This document shows positions 8,226 through 16,593 of a stretch of 39,538 bases of DNA, piece by piece. Within the stretch, counting starts at the first letter, position 1. Each line of letters starts with the position of its first letter. Origin of the DNA: Candidatus Dormiibacterota bacterium (GTDB taxonomy: Bacteria; Acidobacteriota; Polarisedimenticolia; Gp22-AA2); NCBI GenBank assembly GCA_035635555.1, contig DASQAT010000046.1, positions 384,075-423,612 of the forward strand, in the 5' to 3' direction. A program made the translations under genes and the position numbers. Under the pieces are notes generated by a model. That model ran no database searches. It saw only the letters and a list, made by a program, of their open reading frames with translations, and had not been told where the DNA came from.

Positions 8226-9850
8226 CGCCGCCGCGCGTGCCAGACCCTGGGCGCCGGGCGCCGGTCTCCGTCGAGCGGCGCGCCGCCGCGCGCGGAGTCG
8301 CCTGGAGCGGCGTGGAATCTCTGACGTCGGCGCTGGTCGGTCTCGTCCTCACGCCTCTCATCGTGAGCACGTGCGGCCTCGAGGGTCTCGGGATGTGGGC
8401 CGCCTCGTGGTCTCTGGCGCACACCACGAATCTTCTCGACCTGGGTGTCGGCTCCTCCTATACGCGGTTCACCTCCCAGTCGATCGCCCTGTCCGACGTG
8501 GCCAGGCTCAACCGGACGCTGGCCGCGGGGACCGGCTTCCATCTCGCGATCGCGACCGTCGTGGCCTGCCTGGCATTGTTCCTTGGCCCGGCCGCGCTCG
8601 GGATCGTGGCGCCGGCCGGTCCGCTCGCCCCCCATGCCCGGACCGTCTTCGGCTGCACGCTCGGGACCGTTCTCCTGCGCACGACCCTTTCGGCCTACCG
8701 CGGGGTGGTGTCGGGAGCGCAGAGAATCGACGCCCTGGGCCGGATCGGCGCCGCCGCCTCGCTCGTGGAGGGCATGGGGGCGGCCGCTGCGCTTGCCTCG
8801 GGCTGGGGCCTCTCCGGCATGGCGGTCAATTCGCTCCTGGTGGGTGCGGGGGCGTCGCTCGTCGAGGCCCGCCTGGCGCACCGCCTGGTTCCCGGCCTGC
8901 GGGTGGTGCCGTTCCTCTCCGGCCGCGAGGAGTGGCACGACCTCTTTTCGTTCGGACTCAAACTTCAAATCGTCCGAGCCTCCGAGATTCTCACGGCGCA
9001 TGCCCCGCGGCTGATCCTGGCGGCTGGCGCCGGTCTTGCGCCGGCCGGACTCTATGACCTGGGTGCGCGGGTCGCGGGGGTCCTGCAGATCGCCGCTCTG
9101 CCTCTTCCGGTGATCCAGCCGATCGCCGGACGCCTGGCGGCGCTCGGCGATGCCGCACGATTGCGCGCGCTCGTAGAGCGTGCCACGCGCTACGTCGCGC
9201 TCCTGGCGATACCCTGCGCCTCGCTCGTCCTTCTCGATGCCGGGTCGATTCTGAAGGCGTGGACCGGACAGAACGTTCCCCCGGTCGCGGCGTCGACGGC
9301 CCGCCTGCTCGCCCTGACGCTCCTGTGCGGGTTCGTCGCTTCACCTCTGCGTCTGGTCCTGCGCGGCTGTGGCCGGGCGGGACCCGAGGCGCTGGCGGCG
9401 CTCACGGGCTCCCTGCTCAGCGTCGCGCTGGCGATCCTCCTGTCTCCCGCCTGGGGGGCCGTGGGGGTGGCATCGGCGGCCCTGTGCGGCGCGGCCCTGG
9501 CCTCTGTGGTCCTGGCCATCGGGGCGCGCGGAGCGAGCCCCGGTCTTGCAGGGACCGCCCTGCGAAACCTGCCTGGACCGATTCTCGCCTCAGGTGCGGG
9601 ACTGGTCGCGGCGACGATCACGCGTGCGCTCTCGGGGGACCAGGACCTCGTCGCGGCGACGCGGCTCGAGGCGCTGTTCCGGCTTCTCCCGGAAGGGATT
9701 CTGCTCTGCAGCGTGACGATCCTCGTCGCCTTCCTGGCCGGCGCGCTCCTGCGTCAGGACCTCGAGGACCTCGCCGCCGCCCTCCTCCCGGGGCGTCTGC
9801 GGGCCGAGCCGGAGCCGGCGGAAGTCCCGGGACCCAGGGGGGGCGCATGA
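8222..9850 (+). CDS. Wzx-type polysaccharide flippase (MOP superfamily)
   Basis: 542 residues, hydrophobic almost throughout with 12-14 predicted membrane helices. After a 25-residue polar, arginine-rich N-terminus comes the pattern typical of polysaccharide transporters (GVAWSGVESLTSALVGLVL, then the LGVGSSYTRF loop). It should move lipid-linked repeat units across the inner membrane, between the cytoplasmic glycosyltransferases and the polymerase. The GTG start overlaps the previous stop (GTGA); the frame is open further upstream, but that stretch lies inside the ligase gene. The C-terminal 30 residues are polar. Family assignment is firm; the substrate is unknown. Confidence 0.85.
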   Translation: MTPPRVPDPGRRAPVSVERRAAARGVAWSGVESLTSALVGLVLTPLIVSTCGLEGLGMWAASWSLAHTTNLLDLGVGSSYTRFTSQSIALSDVARLNRTLAAGTGFHLAIATVVACLALFLGPAALGIVAPAGPLAPHARTVFGCTLGTVLLRTTLSAYRGVVSGAQRIDALGRIGAAASLVEGMGAAAALASGWGLSGMAVNSLLVGAGASLVEARLAHRLVPGLRVVPFLSGREEWHDLFSFGLKLQIVRASEILTAHAPRLILAAGAGLAPAGLYDLGARVAGVLQIAALPLPVIQPIAGRLAALGDAARLRALVERATRYVALLAIPCASLVLLDAGSILKAWTGQNVPPVAASTARLLALTLLCGFVASPLRLVLRGCGRAGPEALAALTGSLLSVALAILLSPAWGAVGVASAALCGAALASVVLAIGARGASPGLAGTALRNLPGPILASGAGLVAATITRALSGDQDLVAATRLEALFRLLPEGILLCSVTILVAFLAGALLRQDLEDLAAALLPGRLRAEPEPAEVPGPRGGA

Positions 9851-10986
9851 GAGTCATCCTGTCGGGCGCCCTGAACCCCCTCTTCGAGGCGCTTCCCGAG
9901 TACCTGGCGTCGGCCCTCCGCGGGCTGGGGCACACGGTCATCCTGTTCGACCACCGCGCCTTCCTCCTGCCGGGCCGGTTGCGCGCCAGGATTCCGCTCC
10001 TGGACCGGCTGGACCGCAATCGTCTCAACGCGCGTCTGCTCGGGCTCGTCCGCCGCCAGCGCCCCGAGCTCGTGATCGTGAACCAGGGAATGGTCCTCGA
10101 GGGCCGGACGATCGAGGCGATCCGCAGCGAGGGGACGCGTTGCGTCAACTGGTTCTCCGACTTCCCGGCCGAGTTCCATGAAGGGCTCGCGGTCTCCCCG
10201 TGCTACGACGCCTTCTTCCTCGGTTCGTCCTATGCCGCGAGGCGTCATCGTGAAGCCGGGCATCGCAACGCGGTGTGGCTGCCGTTCGGCTGCGATCCCC
10301 GCTCGCATCGACCCGAAGAGCCGGGCGATCGGGCGGACTCGGACCTTTGGTCACGCCGATCATCCGGTGCCGTGAGCCCCGAGGTCGTCTTCGTCGGATC
10401 GCACTACCCCGAGCGCCAGATCCTGCTCCGTTTCCTGCGCGGACTGCCGGTGGGTGTCTGGGGACCGGGCTGGGAGCGCGCGGCGGACGACCCCCATGTG
10501 GCCCCGATGATCCGCGGAGGCGTGCTCCGGCCGTCCACGTGGCGGCTGCTCTACGCGCGCTGCCGCGTGGCCGTGAACATTCACTACGGCTCGTTCGGGC
10601 CGGAGTATGCCTCGGGCGATCTCGCCAACACGCGGGTATTCGAAATCCTCGCCTGCGGCGCCTACCAGGTGGTCGATCGCCAGGGGGACGTCCTGCGGCT
10701 GTTCACCGAAGGACAACACCTGGCGGCGTTCTCATCCGGGGAGGAGCTGCGGGCGCAGGTGGAGAAGGCCCTGCGAGACGACCACCTGCGCGAAAGTGTG
10801 GCTCGCCGCGGGCGCGCCGAGGTCCTCGCCCGGCACACGTACGAGCACCGGGCCCGCAGGCTTCTCAATCCCCAGGCCACGGCCAAGGACGCCGGTCTCG
10901 CGGCCGGTGACGCGGTGGCGAGACCCGCTCCGGAGCGAGGGTCCGGGCCCGAGCCCCGATTCGGGGCCGGGGGGGGGACGAGATGA
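9847..10986 (+). CDS. CgeB-like glycosyltransferase
   Basis: 379 residues. The N-terminal half looks like a Rossmann-type domain (RVILSGALNPLFEALPEYL); the C-terminal half resembles the Glyco_trans_1_2 domain of CgeB-like glycosyltransferases (FVGSHYPERQ, then NTRVFEILACGAYQVVD). The short motif RVFEILACG replaces the EX7E motif of ordinary GT4 enzymes, as usual in this group. The last 30 residues are low-complexity Gly/Pro/Arg, coded by a GC-rich end that includes a run of nine G bases. ATG overlaps the flippase stop (ATGA). A cytoplasmic sugar transferase acting on the lipid-linked repeat is likely; donor and acceptor are unknown. Confidence 0.75.
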   Translation: MRVILSGALNPLFEALPEYLASALRGLGHTVILFDHRAFLLPGRLRARIPLLDRLDRNRLNARLLGLVRRQRPELVIVNQGMVLEGRTIEAIRSEGTRCVNWFSDFPAEFHEGLAVSPCYDAFFLGSSYAARRHREAGHRNAVWLPFGCDPRSHRPEEPGDRADSDLWSRRSSGAVSPEVVFVGSHYPERQILLRFLRGLPVGVWGPGWERAADDPHVAPMIRGGVLRPSTWRLLYARCRVAVNIHYGSFGPEYASGDLANTRVFEILACGAYQVVDRQGDVLRLFTEGQHLAAFSSGEELRAQVEKALRDDHLRESVARRGRAEVLARHTYEHRARRLLNPQATAKDAGLAAGDAVARPAPERGSGPEPRFGAGGGTR

Positions 10987-12095
10987 GTCCGCTCCGGGTC
11001 GTCCACCTCGTCGAGGCTCTCGACACCGGGGGGCTGGAGCACGTCGTCGCCTCGCTGGCGCGGCACGCACGCGAACGTGGCTTCGAGGTCGGGGTCCTGT
11101 GCGCGGTCCGCGCCGGCCACGTGGCGGCCGAGATCGAGGCGGCGGACGTGCGCGTGCGGGTCCTGGGCGCCACCGGCTACCGTCCGCGGGACATCCTGAA
11201 GGCGGCCCACGCTCTCCGCGAGATGGGGCCCGACATCGTCCACTCGCACGGTCATTTCGCCGGGGTCCTGGGACGCGCGGCGGCATGGTGGGCCGGAATT
11301 CCGATCGCCGTCCATCACCTGCACACCATCGATACCACGCTGCGGCGAAGACACCGTCGGCTGGAGAGCCTGCTGGCCGGCGTCACCTGGCGCGTCCTGT
11401 GCTGCTCAAGGGCCGTGGCCGAGCATGCCCGGCACGATCTCGCTGTTCCGTCGTCGCTGCTCCTGATCGTCCCGAACGGCATCGACCCGGCCCCCGCATC
11501 GAGCGAAGGCACGGCCCGGGCGGCCATCGGGCACCCGGCGGCGCCGATCGTCGGGTGTCTCGGTTCTCTTGCACCGCACAAGGGCCAGGCGGTCCTGTTG
11601 CGGTCGCTCGAGCATCTGCCGCCCGATCGACCGCTTCCGACGATCGTCTTCATCGGAGACGGTCCCGATCGCCCCGCGCTGGAGTCGCTCGCGGCGAGTC
11701 TAAGGCGCCGGCCGCGGGTCCTGTTCCTGGGCGAGCGCCGCGACGCGCGTTCTCTTCTGCCGGCGTTCGACCTGCTCGTCGTCCCTTCCATCGCGCGGGA
11801 GGGATTCGGGCTGGCGGCGATCGAGGCGATGGACGCGGGGATCCCGGTGGTGGCGAGCCGCGTCGGCGGTTTGCCCGAGGTCGTGGAGGACGGCAGGACC
11901 GGCGTCCTCGTCCCTCCGGGAGACGCCGCGGCCCTGGCGCGCGCCGTGACCCGGCTCCTCGAGGGGCCGGAGAACCGGCGCTCCCTCGGCGCCGAGGGAC
12001 ACCGGCGCGTCGAGGAGCGCTTCCGCGCCGCGGCGATGGCGCGACGCGTCGAGGACCTGTACGAGGAGGCGATGCATGCGCGCCACGCCGCCTGA
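10983..12095 (+). CDS. GT4-family glycosyltransferase
   Basis: 370 residues, GT-B fold. N-terminal acceptor domain begins VVHLVEALDTGGLEHVV, the usual GT4 signature with a GG loop. The C-terminal donor domain has GCLGSLAPHKGQ and the EX7E motif in EGFGLAAIEAM, followed by VVASRVGGLPEVV, typical of nucleotide-sugar binding. Retaining GT4 transfer of one sugar of the EPS repeat is expected. ATGA overlap with the preceding glycosyltransferase; its 3' end overlaps the next gene by 20 bases. The specific sugar cannot be read from sequence. Confidence 0.88.
   Translation: MSPLRVVHLVEALDTGGLEHVVASLARHARERGFEVGVLCAVRAGHVAAEIEAADVRVRVLGATGYRPRDILKAAHALREMGPDIVHSHGHFAGVLGRAAAWWAGIPIAVHHLHTIDTTLRRRHRRLESLLAGVTWRVLCCSRAVAEHARHDLAVPSSLLLIVPNGIDPAPASSEGTARAAIGHPAAPIVGCLGSLAPHKGQAVLLRSLEHLPPDRPLPTIVFIGDGPDRPALESLAASLRRRPRVLFLGERRDARSLLPAFDLLVVPSIAREGFGLAAIEAMDAGIPVVASRVGGLPEVVEDGRTGVLVPPGDAAALARAVTRLLEGPENRRSLGAEGHRRVEERFRAAAMARRVEDLYEEAMHARHAA
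12063..12069 (+). promoter_or_regulatory. Ribosome binding site deciding the start at 12076
   Basis: GAGGAGG six bases before ATG 12076 supports this start over the in-frame GTG at 12103. Confidence 0.55.
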
Positions 12096-13269
12096 GGCGA
12101 GAGTGGCCTTCCTGAGCGACCGCTCCGACCTGTTCGGTGGCGGTCAGCTGAGCCTCTGCGAGCTGGCGGAGGCTCTGCTCGGCACCTCCGTCCGACCCCT
12201 GGTGGTGGTCCCCGGACCCGGCACTCTGTCCGAGGCGCTGCAACGCTCGGGTGTGGAGTGGACCCCGATCGCTCTGCCCGCATTCGCCAGGGGCGCGGGG
12301 TGGGGGGCGATCGCGACGCTCGTCAGGCTGCGGCGCCTCGTCCTCGGTCGGAGCATCGACCTCCTGCACAGCGATTCGCCCCGTACGGCGCTGTACGGAG
12401 GCTGCGCGGCGCGCCTGTCGGGCCGGCGGCACGTCTTCCACGTGCGCGCCTCGCGCCCATCCTCCGTGCTCGCCGACCGTGTCCTGGTCCGGCTGAGCGA
12501 CCGGATCATCGCGGTGTCGCGCGCCGCGGCCGCGCGCAGCTCGCCAGTGCGCGACTCGCGCAGGACGCGCGTCGTGCCGACCGGTCTGCCCCCCATCGAT
12601 TTCCTGACGCGCCCGCAGGCGCGGATCCGTCTCGACCTGCCCCAGGACGCCTTCGTCTGCGGCGTGGTCGGACGCGTCGAGGAGGACAAGGGGCGTGATG
12701 AGGCCCTCACGGCGTTCGCGGCGGTTCGCCGCGTCGTGCCGGGGGCGCTTCTCGTTTTTCTCGGCCCGGTCGATCCCGGCGACCCCTGGACGCACACGTT
12801 GTCGCTGCGCGCCGCGGCGACCGGCATGTCGGGCGCGGTGCGTCTCGCCGGCGCCCGTCCCGACGGGGCGAGCCTTCTGAGGGGCTTCGACCTGCTCCTT
12901 CATCCTTCGCGTCACGAGGCTCTTCCACGCGCGCTCATCGAGGCCCTGTTCGCCTCGGTGCCGGTCGTGGCGGCCGCGGTCGGGGGGGTGCCGGAGATCA
13001 TCGAGTCCACCCGGAGCGGGCTCCTCGTCCCCCCACGGGACCCGGAGGCCCTCGGCAGGGCGGCCGCGGCGCTGGCGCGCGATCCGGGAGCCAGACAGCG
13101 GCTGGCCGAGGCCGGGCTCGCGCGGGCCCGCGAAGTCTTCGGCATCGAGAGGATGGTCGCGGAGATCCTGGCGGTTTACGAGGAGATCCTTCCTGCGTCC
13201 CCGGCGGCACGGGTGCCCGGCTCGCCCCGCCAAGGACGCGGAGGGCACACGCGGGAGGCGACGCCATGA
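12076..13269 (+). CDS. GT4-family glycosyltransferase
   Basis: 397 residues, GT-B fold. The N-terminus (RVAFLSDRSDLFGGGQLSL) carries the glycine-rich acceptor loop. The donor domain starts VCGVVGRVEEDKG and includes EALPRALIEALF (the EX7E position) followed by VVAAAVGGVPEII. It is one of four GT4 enzymes of the operon and probably adds another residue of the repeat. It begins inside the end of the preceding gene, with a good ribosome binding site, and ends in an ATGA overlap with the methyltransferase. The 25-residue tail is polar and unconserved-looking. Confidence 0.87.
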   Translation: MRATPPEARVAFLSDRSDLFGGGQLSLCELAEALLGTSVRPLVVVPGPGTLSEALQRSGVEWTPIALPAFARGAGWGAIATLVRLRRLVLGRSIDLLHSDSPRTALYGGCAARLSGRRHVFHVRASRPSSVLADRVLVRLSDRIIAVSRAAAARSSPVRDSRRTRVVPTGLPPIDFLTRPQARIRLDLPQDAFVCGVVGRVEEDKGRDEALTAFAAVRRVVPGALLVFLGPVDPGDPWTHTLSLRAAATGMSGAVRLAGARPDGASLLRGFDLLLHPSRHEALPRALIEALFASVPVVAAAVGGVPEIIESTRSGLLVPPRDPEALGRAAAALARDPGARQRLAEAGLARAREVFGIERMVAEILAVYEEILPASPAARVPGSPRQGRGGHTREATP

Positions 13270-14183
13270 ACGAACCGGACGGTCGCGCCGGCGGCGCTCC
13301 GCGCACCGGAGCCGAGGGACGCGACGCACCCCCATCACGGACCCGCGCACACCGCCCGTGCCCCTGCTGCGGCGGTCTCGAGGCCAGGATGTTCGATCGG
13401 TCCTCCCGGGGAGCCGACCAGGAGCACGCGACCGTTCGCTGCTCCGCCTGCGCGCTGGTGTTCGTCGACCCGGTGCCGCCTTGCGCCGTGGACCATGCCT
13501 CGTACGGTGCCGCGTATTACGAGCCCTGGCAGGAGCGGCGGGAGGAACGGGCCCGGATCCGGATGTGGCGCCGGCGTCTGCGTCTGCTCGAGGCGCGCCG
13601 GGGAAGGGGCGCTCTCCTGGACGCGGGATGCGGCGACGGTCTGTTCCTGAAAGTGGCGCGCGACGCCGGCTGGACCGTCGAGGGGATCGAGTTCTCGCCC
13701 GAAGGAGCGCGCCGATCCTCGCAGCGACTCGGCCGTCCCGTGGCGGTGGGTGATCTGGCGGCCGTGTCCGGGCTGAGAGGGCCCTTCGACGTCGTGACAC
13801 TGTGGCACGTGCTGGAGCACCTGGTCTCCCCCACGAACCTGCTGGACGCCGCGAGGGGGCGCCTGCGTGCGGGAGGTCTCCTGGTCGCGGCGGTGCCGAA
13901 CCTCGACAACCTGCCGATGCGCGCCGCCTACCGCGTCGCGCGCGGGCGGCCCCTGCCCCTCTACGAGGAGGGCGCGCGGGAGCCTCACCTCAGTCACTTC
14001 AGCCCGTTCACGCTGCGCGAGGTCCTGCGACGGCGAGGGTTCGAGTCGATCGAGATTCGCGCCGACCTGTGCGCGCTCACCCCTGCGAAGCGGGCGATCG
14101 ACGCAGTCGCCTTCTGCCTCTCGCCGCTCTGCGGGCGGCTCCTGACTGACGCCATCGTCGCATTCGCGCGGAGGCCGCGATGA
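13266..14183 (+). CDS. SAM-dependent methyltransferase with N-terminal zinc-ribbon-like segment
   Basis: 305 residues. Two cysteine pairs near the N-terminus (CPCC at about 36 and CSAC about 30 residues on) form a zinc-ribbon-like segment common in carbohydrate-acting class I methyltransferases. The Rossmann core has motif I LLDAGCGDGLF (near 117-127) and a later VVTLWHVLEHL segment, as in the Methyltransf_23/12 families. It likely methylates a sugar or nucleotide-sugar of the EPS. Both ends overlap their neighbours by four bases (ATGA). The first 30 residues are polar and probably disordered. Specificity is unknown. Confidence 0.85.
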   Translation: MNEPDGRAGGAPRTGAEGRDAPPSRTRAHRPCPCCGGLEARMFDRSSRGADQEHATVRCSACALVFVDPVPPCAVDHASYGAAYYEPWQERREERARIRMWRRRLRLLEARRGRGALLDAGCGDGLFLKVARDAGWTVEGIEFSPEGARRSSQRLGRPVAVGDLAAVSGLRGPFDVVTLWHVLEHLVSPTNLLDAARGRLRAGGLLVAAVPNLDNLPMRAAYRVARGRPLPLYEEGAREPHLSHFSPFTLREVLRRRGFESIEIRADLCALTPAKRAIDAVAFCLSPLCGRLLTDAIVAFARRPR

Positions 14184-15346
14184 TCGATCCCCGCGGGCAC
14201 GTGCGCCTGCAGACGATCCGTCCCCCCGACCGCATGATCGCCGACCGGCTGCGTCGTGCGGCGCGCTCGATCCTCCTCGCGCTCCGCGCACCCGTCCTGC
14301 ATCTCTCCGGTCTCTTCCGTCACCGGGAACGTCGTCCACCGGCCCCGTCGCGCGTCACGCGCCTCTTGGTGCTGCGAACCGACCGGATCGGCGACATGGC
14401 GCTGACCACCCCCGCCCTCACAGACCTGAGAGCGTATTTCCGCAAGGCCGAGATCACGGTCCTCGCGCCCACGGCGCCCATCGAGCTCCTGCGCCAGCAT
14501 CCGGCCGTGGACCATCTGGTTCCGCTGACCGGTTCGCGGCTTCCGGAGGGGCTGGCGGGACGGTTCGACCTGGTGATCGATTTCACGCCGGACGAGCAGC
14601 TGCGCGGCGCTCTCCTGGCCCGCGCGACCCACGCGCATCTGCGCGCGGGATTCCGGGCGGCGGGACGACAGGCCTGCTTCAGCCTGCGCGGTCCGCGCGC
14701 CGAACGACGGCGGCATATCGTCGATCTCAATCGCGCCCTCCTCGACTCGCTCGGTGTTCCCGCGAAGGCGCTCCGGCCGGACCTTTACGTCTCGGCGGAG
14801 GAGCGCGGGGCGGCGCAGGCCCGCCTGGCCTCCCTGGGAGCTGCCTCGCCCCGGGTGGCCGTGCACCCCGGGGCCTTCTATCCCAGCCAGCGCTGGTCGC
14901 CCGAGAGCTTCGCCGCGGTCATCACCGCACTGACCGAGAGGACCGGCGCCGCCTGTATCGTGCTGTGCGGCCCGGGTGAGGAGCACCTGGCGGATCGAAT
15001 CACCGCGGCGACGCCCGACGCCCTCCTGACGTGCGGCATCCCCATCCGCCAGATGATGGCCCTCGTCTCGGCATGCGACCTGTTCGTCGGGAACAACTCG
15101 GGCCCGCTGCACGTCGCGGCCGCTCTGGGTGTGCCGACGGTGTCGGTCATGGGGCCGAGCGATCCGCTCCGCTTCGCTCCGCGGGGCCCCGCCGACCGCG
15201 TGGTGCGCAAAGAGCTCCCCTGCTCCCCCTGCAACCGGGCCCGCTGCTGGCACCATACCTGCCTGCGCGCGATCGAGCCGGAGGAGGTCTGCCGGCAGGC
15301 GGAGGCGGCCCTGCGGATCCGCCTGCCGCGGGAGGAGGTGCTGTGA
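14180..15346 (+). CDS. GT9-family glycosyltransferase (heptosyltransferase-like)
   Basis: 388 residues. After about 55 basic residues the GT9 core starts with LLVLRTDRIGDMALTTPAL, the standard family opening. Donor-site motifs VAVHPGAFYPSQRW and GNNSGPLHVAAALGVPTVSVMGP are intact, and a cysteine-rich end (PCSPCNRARC) is typical of ADP-heptose:LPS heptosyltransferases. It could add heptose to an LPS-like core or to the EPS repeat. It sits in the EPS operon, joined by ATGA upstream and GTGA downstream. The extended basic N-terminus may be a membrane-surface anchor, or the true start may lie further in. Confidence 0.87.
   Translation: MIDPRGHVRLQTIRPPDRMIADRLRRAARSILLALRAPVLHLSGLFRHRERRPPAPSRVTRLLVLRTDRIGDMALTTPALTDLRAYFRKAEITVLAPTAPIELLRQHPAVDHLVPLTGSRLPEGLAGRFDLVIDFTPDEQLRGALLARATHAHLRAGFRAAGRQACFSLRGPRAERRRHIVDLNRALLDSLGVPAKALRPDLYVSAEERGAAQARLASLGAASPRVAVHPGAFYPSQRWSPESFAAVITALTERTGAACIVLCGPGEEHLADRITAATPDALLTCGIPIRQMMALVSACDLFVGNNSGPLHVAAALGVPTVSVMGPSDPLRFAPRGPADRVVRKELPCSPCNRARCWHHTCLRAIEPEEVCRQAEAALRIRLPREEVL
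15331..15340 (+). promoter_or_regulatory. Ribosome binding site deciding the GTG start at 15343
   Basis: A doubled Shine-Dalgarno stretch, GGAGGAGGTG, ends three bases before GTG 15343. It supports the GTGA coupled start over the ATG 24 bases downstream. Confidence 0.6.
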
Positions 15347-16593
15347 ACCCATCTGCACGCCGCAGCATGGCCGTTCCGATTCCAGCCGGAGGCGCCCGGC
15401 GCGTGATCGGCGATCGGCTCCGGCGGCCCCTCCGCGCCGTCCTCCCGGGCCTCTCCATCCTGCACGTGATCACCCGTCTTGATCGCGGCGGCTCGTCCGA
15501 CTGCACCCTGCTCCAGGCGATCGCCGCCGCGCGGCGGGGCCATCGCGTGACGATCGCCTGCGGACCGACGCGCCAATCGAGCCCGCTCCTCGTCGAAGCA
15601 CGACGGCTGGCCGGACTCGAGATCGTCGATGTCCCGCACCTGCGCCGCGACCTGTCTCCCAGGCACGACGTCGGGGCGCTCCTGTTCCTCCTCAGACTCC
15701 TGCGGAACCGACATTTCGATATCGTCCACACTCACACATCGAAGGCGGGCGCGCTCGGCCGCCTCGCCGCGGCCCTGTCCTCGCGTGTCCCGGTCGTCCA
15801 CCAGCCCCACGGTCACCTGTTCTACGGGTACCACGGCCCGATCGGCACCCGCCTGGTGATTCTCGCCGAGCGACTCCTCGCACCCCTGGCGCGGAGGCAC
15901 ATCGTCCTGTCCTGGCGCGGTGCCGAGGAGCACCTCGCGAGGGGCGTCGGGCGCCCCGGCCAGTTCACGGTGGTGCGCTCGGGGATCGACCTGCGGCCGT
16001 TCCGGACGTCGGCGAAAAGGCGCTCGGCGTGCCGGGAGCGCCTCGGGCTGCGTGACGACGAGTTCGCGGTCGGCACGCTCTGCCGTCTCGAGCCGATCAA
16101 AGGGGTGGACGACCTCCTGCAGGGCTTCCTGCTCGCGGCGTCCTCGCGGCCGCGTCTTCGTCTGTTCCTCGCGGGGGACGGTCCGCTGAGGAACGACCTG
16201 CTCGATGCGGCGCGGCGCGCCGGAGCCTCGGCTCGGGTCGCTGTCAGCACGTCCTGGGTGGCGGGGCCCGATTACCTGCCGGCGCTGGACCTGTTCGCGC
16301 TGGTGTCGCGCAACGAGGGGATGGGGCGCGCCCTGGTCGAGGCGATGGCGGCCGGGCTTCCTGTCCTGGCGACCAACGTCGGCGGCATGCCGGAGGTCCT
16401 GGAGGAGGGTCGCGCGGGTCTCCTCATCCCGCCCGGCGATGACGAGGCGATCGCGCGCGCCATCGCGCGGCTGATGGACGACGCGGAGCTGCGCGCGAGC
16501 CTGGCGCGCCGCGCGCGTTCCCGCGCCGTCGTCTTCGGCGCGGGGCGGATGGGGCATGCGCTGCTGCGCGTCTACCGCGAGGTGCTGAGGTGA
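15343..16593 (+). CDS. GT4-family glycosyltransferase
   Basis: 416 residues. About 35 basic residues precede the GT4 core (ILHVITRLDRGGSSD, the GG loop). The donor domain contains VGTLCRLEPIKGVDD and EGMGRALVEAMAAGLPV (EX7E), then TNVGGMPEVLEEG. The acceptor domain has THTSKAGALGRLAA, seen in WcaJ-partner and capsule GT4 enzymes of the Bme6 type. The GTG start fits the strong ribosome binding site and the GTGA overlap with the GT9 gene. It likely adds one sugar to the undecaprenyl-linked intermediate; sugar unknown. Confidence 0.88.
   Translation: MNPSARRSMAVPIPAGGARRVIGDRLRRPLRAVLPGLSILHVITRLDRGGSSDCTLLQAIAAARRGHRVTIACGPTRQSSPLLVEARRLAGLEIVDVPHLRRDLSPRHDVGALLFLLRLLRNRHFDIVHTHTSKAGALGRLAAALSSRVPVVHQPHGHLFYGYHGPIGTRLVILAERLLAPLARRHIVLSWRGAEEHLARGVGRPGQFTVVRSGIDLRPFRTSAKRRSACRERLGLRDDEFAVGTLCRLEPIKGVDDLLQGFLLAASSRPRLRLFLAGDGPLRNDLLDAARRAGASARVAVSTSWVAGPDYLPALDLFALVSRNEGMGRALVEAMAAGLPVLATNVGGMPEVLEEGRAGLLIPPGDDEAIARAIARLMDDAELRASLARRARSRAVVFGAGRMGHALLRVYREVLR

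Noticed and set aside
13300-13480. Separate small zinc-finger gene before the methyltransferase
   Set aside because: The two cysteine pairs are in frame with the methyltransferase core, and such N-terminal ribbons are common in this enzyme group.
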